From: Sedimentibacter sp. zth1
GTDB taxonomy: Bacteria; Bacillota; Clostridia; Tissierellales; Sedimentibacteraceae
Direction of reading: 5' to 3'
Length of the DNA: 64,000 bases
Assembly: GCF_017352195.1 (NCBI RefSeq)
Contig: NZ_CP071445.1
Coordinates: forward strand, 186,001-250,000
In this document: positions 25,548-34,887 of the stretch, piece by piece
Layout: every line of letters starts with the position of its first letter
Position numbering within the stretch: position 1 is the stretch's first letter
The notes under the pieces: generated by a model
What the model was told of the DNA's origin: nothing
Databases searched by the model: none
What the model saw: only the letters and a program-made list of their open reading frames with translations
Position numbers and translations under genes: made by a program

Positions 25548-27506
25548 CTATTCAACAGAAAAAGATTTACCGTTAGCACAGTATATTGAGTGAGATGTAA
25601 ATTCTTTATCAGCTTTACTGTCATAGCCTATTTTTTCTATAATCTCTTTTGAGTTATGGCAAATGCCGTATCCTGAAAAACTAGAATTTAAAATAGCATT
25701 GCCTTTTGTAAGAGATAATAATTTGCTTGGATAATCTATAAATTCTGATACTGGAACATTGCCTACTATTGTAGTTTTATCTTTATTACAAGTTGGAGCT
25801 TCAAATGAACCACACATAGTAGTTATATCTGTCATAATTTTTCCGCTTAATTCATTTTGTACAGTTATACTAAAGCTATAGTAAGGTTCAAGAAGTATAC
25901 TTTCTGTTTGCTCTATGGCTTTTCTGACTGCTCTGAATGTAGCTTCTTTAAAATCTCCGCTTGATGTATGTTTTATACTGTGTTTACCGTCAGTTAATTC
26001 TATTTCAATATCTGTCAGTTCTGAACCTGTTAAAACTCCTTTTTTACAAGCATATGGTATGACTCTTTCAACCATCTTTTGCCACCTAAGAGGTAATATA
26101 TCTACATGGCACGAAGAACTAAAGCTGATGCCTGAATTTATTTTTGATGGTGTGATTTTTAAGGTAACCTCAGCAAAGTGTTTATAAGGTTCAAAATGCC
26201 CTATTGCTGAAGTTTCATCAAGTATAGTTTCCATATAAATAACCTCAGGCTTTTCGAAGTTTACTTCGACCTTAAATCTTTCGGCTATAACATCTTTCAG
26301 TATTTCAAGTTGAATAGTTCCCATAATATTAACATGAATTTCATTTAATTCCTTAATCCATGCAACATTTAATAGAGGGTCTTCATCAGTTAGAATTCTA
26401 AATATTTTATATATTTCATTATAATTATATTTTTCATCAAATACCACCTTTGATTTAAGAGTAGGGGTAAGAGAGTTTTCTGATACCATGCAGTCCCCAA
26501 AGCATTCACCGACATATGAGCTGTTAAGTCCTGGAATAGCACCGTATTCTCCTGCATACAGTTCATTTACCTGTTTAAAGTTGTTACCGTTATATATTCT
26601 TATTTGGTTTATTTTATCAATAGGCGTTTCATTAATACTTTTATGTTCTAGTGTATCCTTAACTTTGATTTTGCCGCTTATTACCTTTATATATGTTAGC
26701 TTTTGATAATTTTCATCATATCTTATTTTATATACAAACCCACTAAATTTTTTATTAGCTTCATATTTTGTACTTATGTACTCATCAATAAAGTCAAGTA
26801 TTTCGTTAACTCCTATATTTCTCAATCCTACTCCGCAAAATACAGGGAAACTACTGCAGTTGTTTACTAATTTTTTTATACTATCATTTAATTCATCAGC
26901 TTTAATAGGTATTTCATTTAAAAATTTATCGAGTATATTATCATCAACATTAGCAAGTTGTTCTAATAATTCATCTTTATTGTCATTTTGACATAATACA
27001 CATGAAATAGTATCAAAATTTATATCTTTATATTTAGGTTTTGTTATAGGAATTAAATTATCAGTTAAATTGTTTTTGATATCTTCAAAAACTTTTACAT
27101 AATCTGTTCCAATTATATCAAGCTTGTTTATAAAAAAAAGTGTTGGTATGTTGTGTTTCTGAAGTAATCTCCATATTGTTTTTGTATGAGATGTTACTCC
27201 GCTTGCAGCTGATATTACTATAATACAACAGTCAAGCACCTGAATTGAACGTTCAAGTTCAGAAGAAAAATCAATGTGACCTGGTGTATCAATAATATGT
27301 AGTGTTGAATTTTTGTATTTTACATGTGCTTCTTCAGAAAATACAGTTATACCACGTTTTTTTTCAATATCATGATAATCTAAAAATGAACTTTTCTTGT
27401 CGACTCTTCCAGCTTCTTTTATAGTATTTGTATTATACAAAATTTGTTCAATCAATGTTGTTTTACCGGCATCAACGTGCGCAGCAACACCTATAGTTTT
27501 GTTCAT
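25548..27506 (-). CDS. Ribosomal-protection / EF-G-like GTPase of the Tet(M) family
   Basis: 652-residue translational GTPase. G1 AAHVDAGKTTLIEQ, G3 DTPGHIDFSSELERS and G4 NKLD are intact at residues 8-130; the EF-G-type domains II-V follow. Length matches the Tet(M)/Tet(B(P)) proteins that remove tetracycline from the ribosome. The sequence diverges from the well-known tet classes as far as I can judge by eye, so it could be an intrinsic homologue without strong resistance. Transcribed alone, against neighbouring genes, with no visible attenuator leader. Confidence 0.82.
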   Translation of the reverse strand: MNKTIGVAAHVDAGKTTLIEQILYNTNTIKEAGRVDKKSSFLDYHDIEKKRGITVFSEEAHVKYKNSTLHIIDTPGHIDFSSELERSIQVLDCCIIVISAASGVTSHTKTIWRLLQKHNIPTLFFINKLDIIGTDYVKVFEDIKNNLTDNLIPITKPKYKDINFDTISCVLCQNDNKDELLEQLANVDDNILDKFLNEIPIKADELNDSIKKLVNNCSSFPVFCGVGLRNIGVNEILDFIDEYISTKYEANKKFSGFVYKIRYDENYQKLTYIKVISGKIKVKDTLEHKSINETPIDKINQIRIYNGNNFKQVNELYAGEYGAIPGLNSSYVGECFGDCMVSENSLTPTLKSKVVFDEKYNYNEIYKIFRILTDEDPLLNVAWIKELNEIHVNIMGTIQLEILKDVIAERFKVEVNFEKPEVIYMETILDETSAIGHFEPYKHFAEVTLKITPSKINSGISFSSSCHVDILPLRWQKMVERVIPYACKKGVLTGSELTDIEIELTDGKHSIKHTSSGDFKEATFRAVRKAIEQTESILLEPYYSFSITVQNELSGKIMTDITTMCGSFEAPTCNKDKTTIVGNVPVSEFIDYPSKLLSLTKGNAILNSSFSGYGICHNSKEIIEKIGYDSKADKEFTSHSIYCANGKSFSVE

Positions 27507-27710
27507 GGCTTACTCCTGTAAATATTCTTTGGTTATAATTCTATCATACATTTGAATTAGCATAAAGATAAATAATCCAATATAATTAATAAATACTAAA
27601 TCTAGCATTAAATTTTAAAATACTATTTATAACAATTGAAATGGTGTATAATGGAACAATAGTAAATAAAGTACGTCTATATAAGTAAAAGATAAAATAA
27701 AAAGGAGATG

Positions 27711-27721
27711 GGGCTTTGCCC
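27711..27721 (+). promoter_or_regulatory. Short hairpin between RBS and start of serpin 2
   Basis: AAAGGAGATG (27701-27710) is followed by GGGCTTTGCCC, a 4-bp stem with a 3-base loop, then 11 bases to the ATG at 27733. The ribosome site is therefore about 27 bases from the start in linear sequence, and folding would shorten this. An out-of-frame ATG at 27708 is fused to the RBS. Confidence 0.4.
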
Positions 27722-27732
27722 TAAAAATAATT

Positions 27733-28989
27733 ATGAAAAAAATAATGTGTTCAATTTTATTATTTGCGCTACTATTCAATTTTACTGCTTGTTCTAGTCA
27801 GTTAAGTAATAATGATGTAAGTAAGGTGAATTATCCATCACAAGGCGAATTAGAAAGATATAAAAACAAAGAATTCATAGATTGTATAAATAGCTTTTCA
27901 AGTAAAACTGCATATGAAATTTTTAATGATGAAGAATTTAAGTCAAAAAATATAAATTATTCTCCAATAAGTGTATATTTTGCAATGTCTTTATTGTGTA
28001 CAGGTGCAAACAACCAAACTGAAAAAGAACTTTTAGATTTATTATGTTTAGAAGGAAAAGATAAAAATTACTTATCAGAAGAGTGTGCAAAGTTGTATAA
28101 AGGATTATATAGAGATAATGAAGAAGGTAAACTATTATTAGCAAATTCGTTATGGATGCAAAATAATATTGAATTTAAAAAAGAATATATAGAAAATTCA
28201 GAAAAATATTTTTACACTTCACTATATAACATTGATTTTGCTAATCAAAATGATGTAAATTTGATTAGCGAATGGATAAGTAATAATACCAATAATTTGT
28301 TAAAGCCTAAGTTTGAGTCTAACCCTGAAACTATTTTAGCTATTATTAATACAATATACTTTAATACGAGATGGAAATCTGAATTTAATAAAAAGAACAA
28401 TTATAATGATGTTTTCAATATAACAGATGATGAAACAACAGATTGTGAATTTATGCATCAAAATTTTAATACTCATAGCTATTTAAAGGGAGAAGGTTAT
28501 GTCAGTACTTGTTTATATCTTAATGAAGGAACTATGCATTTTATACTTCCAGATAAGAATGTTAAAGTTGATGATTTAATTAAGTCTGAAGATAAACTAA
28601 ATTCTATGATGACAGATATTTTGAATAAGGACGAAAGAATATTTGCACAAGTTAATTTTGACATACCAAAATTTAAAATTAAAAGTGACATATATCTAAA
28701 TGAAATTATAAAAAATTTAGGATGCGAATCTGTTTTTGTAAATTCAGATTTTTCTGATATGACAAATGGAATGGCATATGTATCTCTAATCAAACAGGGT
28801 AATTATTTAAGTGTAGATGAAGAAGGTGTAGAGGCAGCGGCTTATACAGCAGTGTGTGAAAATGGTTGTGCAATGCCTGCTGAAAATATATTTGATTTTA
28901 AGTTAGACAGACCATTTATTTATATTGTAACATCTGATAACGGAACAATATTATTTATGGGAATATGTAATAATCCATCTGTTGAATAA
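27733..28989 (+). CDS. Serpin 2 (lipoprotein protease inhibitor)
   Basis: 418-residue serpin with a lipobox (LFNFTACSS) after the signal peptide. Core marks are NYSPISVYFAMSLLCTGANN, LLLANSLWMQNN, NTIYFNTRWKSEF and DRPFIYIVTSDNGTILFMG. The hinge DEEGVEAAAYTAV (from residue 362) is inhibitor-like. Unusually the reactive loop holds two cysteines (AVCENGCAMP), which could form a disulfide or metal site. Closest relative in the window is serpin 1 (same motifs in register), indicating gene duplication. Own promoter region and terminator. Confidence 0.93.
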   Translation: MKKIMCSILLFALLFNFTACSSQLSNNDVSKVNYPSQGELERYKNKEFIDCINSFSSKTAYEIFNDEEFKSKNINYSPISVYFAMSLLCTGANNQTEKELLDLLCLEGKDKNYLSEECAKLYKGLYRDNEEGKLLLANSLWMQNNIEFKKEYIENSEKYFYTSLYNIDFANQNDVNLISEWISNNTNNLLKPKFESNPETILAIINTIYFNTRWKSEFNKKNNYNDVFNITDDETTDCEFMHQNFNTHSYLKGEGYVSTCLYLNEGTMHFILPDKNVKVDDLIKSEDKLNSMMTDILNKDERIFAQVNFDIPKFKIKSDIYLNEIIKNLGCESVFVNSDFSDMTNGMAYVSLIKQGNYLSVDEEGVEAAAYTAVCENGCAMPAENIFDFKLDRPFIYIVTSDNGTILFMGICNNPSVE

Positions 28990-29021
28990 ATTAATTAGAT
29001 TAAAACGTTAAATACACTAGT

Positions 29022-29054
29022 AAATTCCACTTCTGTTTTGAGTGGAATTTTTTC
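29022..29054 (+). terminator. Terminator of serpin 2 (IS30-hairpin-like)
   Basis: AAATTCCACT (29022-29031) / AGTGGAATTT (29041-29050) and T-run. The preceding bases make CACTAGTAAATTCCACTT, almost the same as CACTACTAAATTCCACTT in the IS30 right-end hairpin (5877-5894). Confidence 0.82.
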
Positions 29055-29120
29055 TTGCAAAGCAAATTTAGTTTTGTATTTTAATTACTTAAAAATTATA
29101 TATACCAAATATGCAAAATA

Positions 29121-29129
29121 TGGTATAAT
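29121..29129 (+). promoter_or_regulatory. Extended -10 promoter of serpin 3
   Basis: TGGTATAAT is an extended -10 box. TATACCA (29101-29107) and TGGTATA (29121-29127) form an inverted repeat around it, a possible operator. Confidence 0.6.
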
Positions 29130-29156
29130 GTGTATATAGAAGCTAGGAGGGGTAAA

Positions 29157-30437
29157 ATGTTTAGAAAAATAGTAACAATATTATTAGTTTTAACCATGAT
29201 TTTTTCTTTTTCTGGTTGTAAAAAGAATACTGGTACGTGCTTAATAAAAAAGGTTGAATATCCGCAATCAGTTGCATATGATGATAAAGATTTGAAAAAT
29301 CAGATATTAGAAGAAAATAAGATAGATGAAGATTTTAAAAAATCATTAAATAGTTTCACAGCATTAACATCATCAATACTACTTAGCAGTAATTCTAAAA
29401 ATGTAAGTTATTCACCTGTAAGTTTGTTTATGTCACTTTCACTTTTAAGTCAAGGAGCAAGTGTTGAGGTAAGAGATGAAATTTTAAATTCTATATTTTT
29501 AAGTCAAGAGAATAATGATTATATTTCTTCACAATGTTCTAAGCTCTACAGAACTTTATATACGGACAATAAAGTAGGAAAATTTCATATAGCTAATTCA
29601 TTATGGCTCAATAAGTCTTATACTTATGATTATTATTTCATAAAAAATGCATTTGAAAACTATTATACTTCATCATATAATATTAATTTTGATGATATTG
29701 ACCATCTTATAATTATGAGAGACTGGATAAAAGAAGCTTCTCATAATCTGCTAAGTAATACGGTCGCTAAAAAAAAGAGTCATATATTAACACAAATCAG
29801 TTCAATTTATGTTAAAGATGAATTTTTATATCAGTTTGATAAATCTAATACTGAAAAACATATATTTTATATGAATGATGGAGAAGAAATAGAACAAAAA
29901 TTCATGAGTATATCTTTGCCATCTAGCAGTTATACAATAGGTGAAAGCTATGTAAGTACAGAGTTGCCGTTAAAAAATTTAGGAAGTATGTTAATTGTTT
30001 TACCTAATGAGGGTATTAGCACAAAAACTTTAATGACTGGTGCAGAAAATGTTAAAAATATTTTCTATTCTTCACAGGAAAATGTTGGACAAGTTAATTT
30101 GAAAATGCCACATTTTTCAATACCAAGTAAACTTCAGTTAGAAGAACTGTTGAGTTATATTGGAATTGAAAAAATGTTCAATACAACAGGTGGACTTGAT
30201 GGTGTAAGTAATAGAGAAGCAAAAATGTCACTTGTAAGTCAGCATTCATGTGTTGAGGTAAATGAAAAGGGCATTAATACAAATTCAAAAACCAAATCTG
30301 ATAAGGAACCTGTAAATAATGATAATACTAATGAAAATACAATAAATATTAATGTAAACAGACCTTTTATATATGCTATAAAAGCGAGTGATGGAACAAT
30401 AATAAATATTGGTATTTGTAATTATCCTGGAGAGTAA
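29157..30437 (+). CDS. Serpin 3 (divergent serpin lipoprotein)
   Basis: 426 residues from the ATG after CTAGGAGGGG. Lipoprotein signal MFRKIVTILLVL...FSGC. The serpin fold is recognisable (VSYSPVSLFMSLSLLSQGAS, HIANSLWLNKSY, NRPFIYAIKASDGTIINIG), but the hinge reads NEKGINTNSKTKSDKEPVN (from residue 369): the alanine run needed for loop insertion is absent and the loop is long, polar and asparagine-rich. It is probably non-inhibitory or uses another mechanism. Terminator follows. Confidence 0.88.
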   Translation: MFRKIVTILLVLTMIFSFSGCKKNTGTCLIKKVEYPQSVAYDDKDLKNQILEENKIDEDFKKSLNSFTALTSSILLSSNSKNVSYSPVSLFMSLSLLSQGASVEVRDEILNSIFLSQENNDYISSQCSKLYRTLYTDNKVGKFHIANSLWLNKSYTYDYYFIKNAFENYYTSSYNINFDDIDHLIIMRDWIKEASHNLLSNTVAKKKSHILTQISSIYVKDEFLYQFDKSNTEKHIFYMNDGEEIEQKFMSISLPSSSYTIGESYVSTELPLKNLGSMLIVLPNEGISTKTLMTGAENVKNIFYSSQENVGQVNLKMPHFSIPSKLQLEELLSYIGIEKMFNTTGGLDGVSNREAKMSLVSQHSCVEVNEKGINTNSKTKSDKEPVNNDNTNENTININVNRPFIYAIKASDGTIINIGICNYPGE

Positions 30438-30448
30438 ACTTATCAAAT

Positions 30449-30510
30449 GGGGACATATCTTTTTAGCAAACAATTAAGTCAGTTTGCAAAAGGGTATGTC
30501 CTTAAATTTT
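30449..30510 (+). terminator. Large imperfect hairpin after serpin 3
   Basis: GACATATCTTTTTAGCAAAC (30452-30471) pairs imperfectly with GTTTGCAAAAGGGTATGTC (30482-30500), followed by CTTAAATTTT. Confidence 0.65.
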
Positions 30511-30619
30511 ATTTGACTATTGAAATCTAAAATAATGTTATAAATTAATAAAAAATATGATAAAATAATATAAATTACTATTTATTAGTAATACATAAAG
30601 TTAAACAAAAGGAAAAACT

Positions 30620-31678
30620 ATGAGGAATATAAAAATAAATTTAGATAAAAATTCATATGACATCATAATAAAAAAAAATTTGTTTGATGAAGTACCACTT
30701 TTTATCAAACAGGTTTATTCAGGTAAAAAAGTAATAGTTGTAACAGATAAAAATGTACAAAATATTTATGGAAAAATGCTCTATGAAAATTTATCTCAAA
30801 ATGGGTTTGAGGTATATAATATAGTTCTTGAGCCAGGCGAAAAAAGCAAATCGTTTGATACACTTCAGTATATTTATACAAAATTGATAGAGTATAAAGT
30901 TACAAGAACGGATTTAATCATTGCTTTTGGAGGTGGAGTAGTAGGAGATATTGCTGGATTTAGTGCAAGCACCTATCTTAGAGGTATACCATTTGTTCAA
31001 ATTCCAACAACACTCTTAGCACAGGTTGACAGTAGCATTGGCGGAAAGGTAGCAGTAGATTTACCACAGGGTAAAAATCTTGTAGGTAGTTTTTATAATC
31101 CTAAAATAGTCTTGATAGATACAAAACTGTTAAAAACTTTGCCACAAAGATTTATCAAAGACGGAATGGCAGAGGTTATTAAATATGCATGCATTTGTGA
31201 TAATGGTTTTTTTCAATATCTTAATTCATTACATTTAAACAATTTACAAAATCATTTTGAAGAAATAGTATATACATGCTGTGATATAAAAAAAATATTT
31301 GTCGAACATGATGAGCGAGATAAAGGAAAAAGAATGATACTTAACTTTGGTCACACGATAGGTCATGCTATTGAGAGTTATTTTAATTATGAAACTTTCA
31401 CACATGGCGAAGCTGTTGCAAAGGGAATGTATCAAATGACATTAGCAAGTGAAAGAATTGGTATAACAAAGCATGATACAGCACAAAATATAAAAAAAAT
31501 ATTAGAAATATTCGGACTGAATTGTGATTTTCCAACTATGGATAAACAAAAGGTTATTGATAAAATAAAATCAGACAAGAAAAATCTGTCTGGTATAATC
31601 AATATTATTCAACTAAAAGAGATAGGCAGTGCATTTATCAATAGTATAGGCTTTAATTCAATAGAAAAGTATTTATAG
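30620..31678 (+). CDS. aroB: 3-dehydroquinate synthase
   Basis: Second shikimate-pathway enzyme: NAD- and metal-dependent cyclisation of DAHP to 3-dehydroquinate. 352 residues, the usual length. Motifs: LEPGEKSKSF, the glycine-rich FGGGVVGDIAGFSASTYLRG, PTTLLAQVDSSIGGKVAVD, GMAEVIKYA, and the metal-binding NFGHTIGHAIES and THGEAVAKGM. First gene of the aro cluster; AAAAGGAAAAACT precedes the ATG. The next gene starts eight bases after the stop. Confidence 0.96.
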   Translation: MRNIKINLDKNSYDIIIKKNLFDEVPLFIKQVYSGKKVIVVTDKNVQNIYGKMLYENLSQNGFEVYNIVLEPGEKSKSFDTLQYIYTKLIEYKVTRTDLIIAFGGGVVGDIAGFSASTYLRGIPFVQIPTTLLAQVDSSIGGKVAVDLPQGKNLVGSFYNPKIVLIDTKLLKTLPQRFIKDGMAEVIKYACICDNGFFQYLNSLHLNNLQNHFEEIVYTCCDIKKIFVEHDERDKGKRMILNFGHTIGHAIESYFNYETFTHGEAVAKGMYQMTLASERIGITKHDTAQNIKKILEIFGLNCDFPTMDKQKVIDKIKSDKKNLSGIINIIQLKEIGSAFINSIGFNSIEKYL

Positions 31679-31686
31679 GAGTAATA

Positions 31687-32952
31687 ATGGGAAAAATTTT
31701 AATCACACCTTCAAAATTATCTGGTGAAATATTAATTCCACCGTCAAAAAGTATAAGCCATAGAGCGATAATATGTGCTTCTCTTTGTAAAAAAAATAGA
31801 ATAAGTATTGTAGATAATATTATTTTATCAGATGATATTAATTCTACAATCACTGGTATTGAAAATTTGGGTGTAAAAATTGAGAAATTAAAACAAGTTG
31901 ATGATAGATATAAATTAATTATACAAAGAGAGAAAGATTTTATAGAGTTAGCTGATATTAATTGTTTAGAGTCAGGCTCTACACTTAGGTTTTTGATACC
32001 TATATCAACATTGTTTTCAAATAAAACTATTTTTGAGGGAAAGGGAAGACTGGCAGATAGATCACTTGATACTTATTATAAAATATTTGATAGGCAAGGT
32101 ATAAGCTACTCTAATGTAGACGGTAGACTTCCATTGACTATAAAGGGTAGTTTGAAAAGTGGTGATTATTGTGTTGACAGTAATGTTAGTTCGCAATTTT
32201 TAACTGGTCTTTTGTTCACATTACCACTTTTAACAGGAGATTCAAAAATATATGTTTCAGGTAATCTTGAATCAAGAGGATACATTGACTTAACGATAGA
32301 TACGTTAGATAAATTCGGTATAAAAGTTCAAAATGATAATTACAGTATTTTTAGTATTAATGGTAATCAAAAGTATCATAATTCAAATTTTATAGTTGAA
32401 AGTGATTATTCACAAGCAGCATTTTTCTTGATTGCAAATGAACTCGGAAGTAACATAGATGTGAAGGGACTTTTAGATACGTCAAAACAGGGTGACAAAA
32501 AAATAATCGAAATAATTAATGATATAAATAATTTGAAAACTGATTTATATGAGGTAGATGCATCTCAAATACCGGATTTAGTTCCTATTTTAGCAGTATA
32601 TTTTTCTCTTCAAAATGGGCTTAAAACACATATAAAAAATGCAAAAAGATTAAGATTTAAAGAATCTGATAGACTTAATGCAATTGCAACACAGTTAAAC
32701 TTACTTGGAGCGGATTTGACAGAGCTAGAGGATGGACTTATAATCAATGGTAAAGAAGCTTTAAAAGGTGGTTGCAGCGTAAGTAGCATAAATGACCATA
32801 GGATTGCTATGGCTTTAGCTATCGCAGCAACAAGATGTAATCAAGATATTGAATTAGATAGTTTCGAGGCAATAAATAAATCTTATCCAAACTTTTTTAA
32901 TGATTACAGAGATATAGGAGGAATTTTTTATGAGCTCGATATGGGGAAATAA
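31687..32952 (+). CDS. aroA: 5-enolpyruvylshikimate-3-phosphate synthase
   Basis: Transfers enolpyruvate from PEP to shikimate 3-phosphate. 421 residues in two inside-out domains. Motifs: IPPSKSISHRAIICASL, ESGSTLRFL, SSQFLTGLLFTLPLL, the catalytic region IPDLVPILAVY and RLRFKESDRLNAIATQLNLL, and INDHRIAMALAIAA. The second signature Ser-Ser-Gln is intact. The position equivalent to the glyphosate-sensitive glycine lies in LNCLESGSTLRF and differs from class I, as in many Firmicutes. Overlaps aroC by 23 bases. Confidence 0.95.
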   Translation: MGKILITPSKLSGEILIPPSKSISHRAIICASLCKKNRISIVDNIILSDDINSTITGIENLGVKIEKLKQVDDRYKLIIQREKDFIELADINCLESGSTLRFLIPISTLFSNKTIFEGKGRLADRSLDTYYKIFDRQGISYSNVDGRLPLTIKGSLKSGDYCVDSNVSSQFLTGLLFTLPLLTGDSKIYVSGNLESRGYIDLTIDTLDKFGIKVQNDNYSIFSINGNQKYHNSNFIVESDYSQAAFFLIANELGSNIDVKGLLDTSKQGDKKIIEIINDINNLKTDLYEVDASQIPDLVPILAVYFSLQNGLKTHIKNAKRLRFKESDRLNAIATQLNLLGADLTELEDGLIINGKEALKGGCSVSSINDHRIAMALAIAATRCNQDIELDSFEAINKSYPNFFNDYRDIGGIFYELDMGK

Positions 32953-34012
32953 ATTAAAGATTAGTATATTTGGTGAATCACATGGTACAGCTATAGGTGT
33001 GACAATTGATGGTTTTAAATCAGGTTTCGAGGTTGATTTTGAATATATCAATGAGCAAATGAAAAGACGTGCTCCAGGAAGAAATATTTTACAAACGTCA
33101 AGAAAAGAAGATGACGAGTATGAAATTTTGAGTGGAGTTTTCAATGGAATTACTACAGGGTCACCAATTTGTGCCATAATCCATAATAAAGACAGAAAAT
33201 CAAAAGATTATGAAAAGATTAAGAACTTTCCCAGACCTAGCCATAGCGACTATCCAGCCTATGTAAAATATGATGGTTTCAATGATTACAGAGGTGGTGG
33301 ACATTTTTCTGGAAGGCTTACAGCTCCTCTTGTATTTGCTGGGGCACTTTGTAAATCGTATCTTGAAAAAAAATATAATATTTTAATAGGAAGTCATATA
33401 AAAAAAGTGTACCATATTGAAGATGAAAAATTAACATTACAAAATATAAATGTAAATATGTTCAATAAGCTTAAATGTTTAGATTTTCCTACAATTAATG
33501 ATGTAGCTTCTGAAAAAATGAAAAATGAGATACTTAAAGCTAAAGAAGAAAACAATAGTGTAGGTGGCGATGTTGAAGTATTTGTTTTAAATATGCCTGT
33601 AGGTATTGGTGAGCCAATGTTTGATTCTATTGAAAGCAGAATATCTCATATGATGTTTTCAATACCTGCAATTAAGGGAATAGAATTTGGAGATGGCTTC
33701 GATATTTCTAATTCAAAAGGATTTGATGCAAATGATAATTATTGTATGGAAAAGGATAAGATAATGACAAAATCTAATCACAATGGTGGTGTTTTAGGTG
33801 GATTATCAACATCTATGCCAATAATATTTAACACTGCTATAAAACCAACACCTTCAATTGCACAAGAACAAGATACAGTTGATTTATTGGCTAATAAAGA
33901 TACAAGGCTATTGATTGAAGGTAGGCATGATCCATGTATTGTACAACGTGCTGTGCCTGTGATTGAATGTGCAACAGCAATTGTTTTACTAGATCTTCTA
34001 TTGAACAAATAG
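32930..34012 (+). CDS. aroC: Chorismate synthase
   Basis: Last step to chorismate, FMN-dependent 1,4-elimination. 360 residues. Signature blocks GESHGTAIGVTIDGF, RRAPGRN, SRKEDDEYEILSGVFNG, FRPSHSDY-like FPRPSHSDYPAYVKY, RGGGHFSGRLTAP and HDPCIVQRAVPV are present. The start ATG lies within aroA, preceded by GGAGGAATTTTT, so translation is coupled. Confidence 0.96.
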   Translation: MSSIWGNKLKISIFGESHGTAIGVTIDGFKSGFEVDFEYINEQMKRRAPGRNILQTSRKEDDEYEILSGVFNGITTGSPICAIIHNKDRKSKDYEKIKNFPRPSHSDYPAYVKYDGFNDYRGGGHFSGRLTAPLVFAGALCKSYLEKKYNILIGSHIKKVYHIEDEKLTLQNINVNMFNKLKCLDFPTINDVASEKMKNEILKAKEENNSVGGDVEVFVLNMPVGIGEPMFDSIESRISHMMFSIPAIKGIEFGDGFDISNSKGFDANDNYCMEKDKIMTKSNHNGGVLGGLSTSMPIIFNTAIKPTPSIAQEQDTVDLLANKDTRLLIEGRHDPCIVQRAVPVIECATAIVLLDLLLNK

Positions 34013-34065
34013 CAATTAATTATAAATAAATATTTAAGAAAGGGATATGGTAGCAATACAGGAAT

Positions 34066-34887
34066 ATGAGCATTAAATTTGGTTTAATAGGTGAGAAGCT
34101 TGGACATACATATTCACCGTTAATACATAGTAAAATATTTGAATATTTGAATTTGAGCGCAACTTATGATACTTTAGAATATCAGAAATCGGAAGTTTCA
34201 AGCGTTATCACTAAACTTAATAACTTAAATTATAGAGGTGTTAATGTAACAATTCCATATAAAACTGAAATCATCCAATACCTTGATGATATAAGCAACG
34301 AAGCATCTAAAATAGGTGCGATAAACACAATTTCATTTAGAAATAATATTGCAATAGGTTATAATACAGATTATTTTGGATTTGAAATGCTATTAAAGTA
34401 TAATCAAATTGATATTTCAAATAAAAAAGCATTAATTTTAGGAACTGGTGGTGTTTCGAGAGCAGTTCTACAATGTTTGCTTGATAATAATATTAAGGAT
34501 ATAGCTTTTGCATCTACTGATATCAAAAGTGCTAAAACAAAATATAATGATTATAAAATTTTATCATATAAACAGATTAAAGATATACACGACTTTGATA
34601 TTTTGATAAATTGTACTCCTGTTGGAATGTACAAATTTAGTGATAGCATGGCAATTGACAAATGTTATATAAATAAATTCAAAATAGTTATTGACTTAAT
34701 TTATAATCCTATAAGAACAACACTATTAAAAACAGCTGATGAATTCGAGATAAAAACTGCGAATGGTATGTATATGTTGATAGCTCAAGCAGTTAAAGCT
34801 GAGGAAATTTGGAACGATATAAAAATTGATAATAATATCATTGATAACATTAATGCTTTAATAACTAAGGAGATAAAAGGTGAATAA
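34066..34887 (+). CDS. aroE: Shikimate dehydrogenase
   Basis: NADPH-dependent reduction of 3-dehydroshikimate, 273 residues. Substrate domain: HTYSPLIHSKIFEYL, NVTIPYKTEI with the catalytic lysine and GAINTIS; the NADPH-binding LGTGGVSRAVLQCLL; GYNTDYFGF with the catalytic aspartate. The RBS is weak (CAGGAAT) and the 53-base gap from aroC is the largest in the cluster. Overlaps aroK by eight bases. Confidence 0.95.
   Translation: MSIKFGLIGEKLGHTYSPLIHSKIFEYLNLSATYDTLEYQKSEVSSVITKLNNLNYRGVNVTIPYKTEIIQYLDDISNEASKIGAINTISFRNNIAIGYNTDYFGFEMLLKYNQIDISNKKALILGTGGVSRAVLQCLLDNNIKDIAFASTDIKSAKTKYNDYKILSYKQIKDIHDFDILINCTPVGMYKFSDSMAIDKCYINKFKIVIDLIYNPIRTTLLKTADEFEIKTANGMYMLIAQAVKAEEIWNDIKIDNNIIDNINALITKEIKGE

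Noticed and set aside
30449-30619. T-box or aromatic-amino-acid attenuator before aroB
   Set aside because: Only the serpin 3 terminator hairpin and an AT-rich leader are visible; no T-box sequence or leader peptide rich in Phe/Tyr/Trp.
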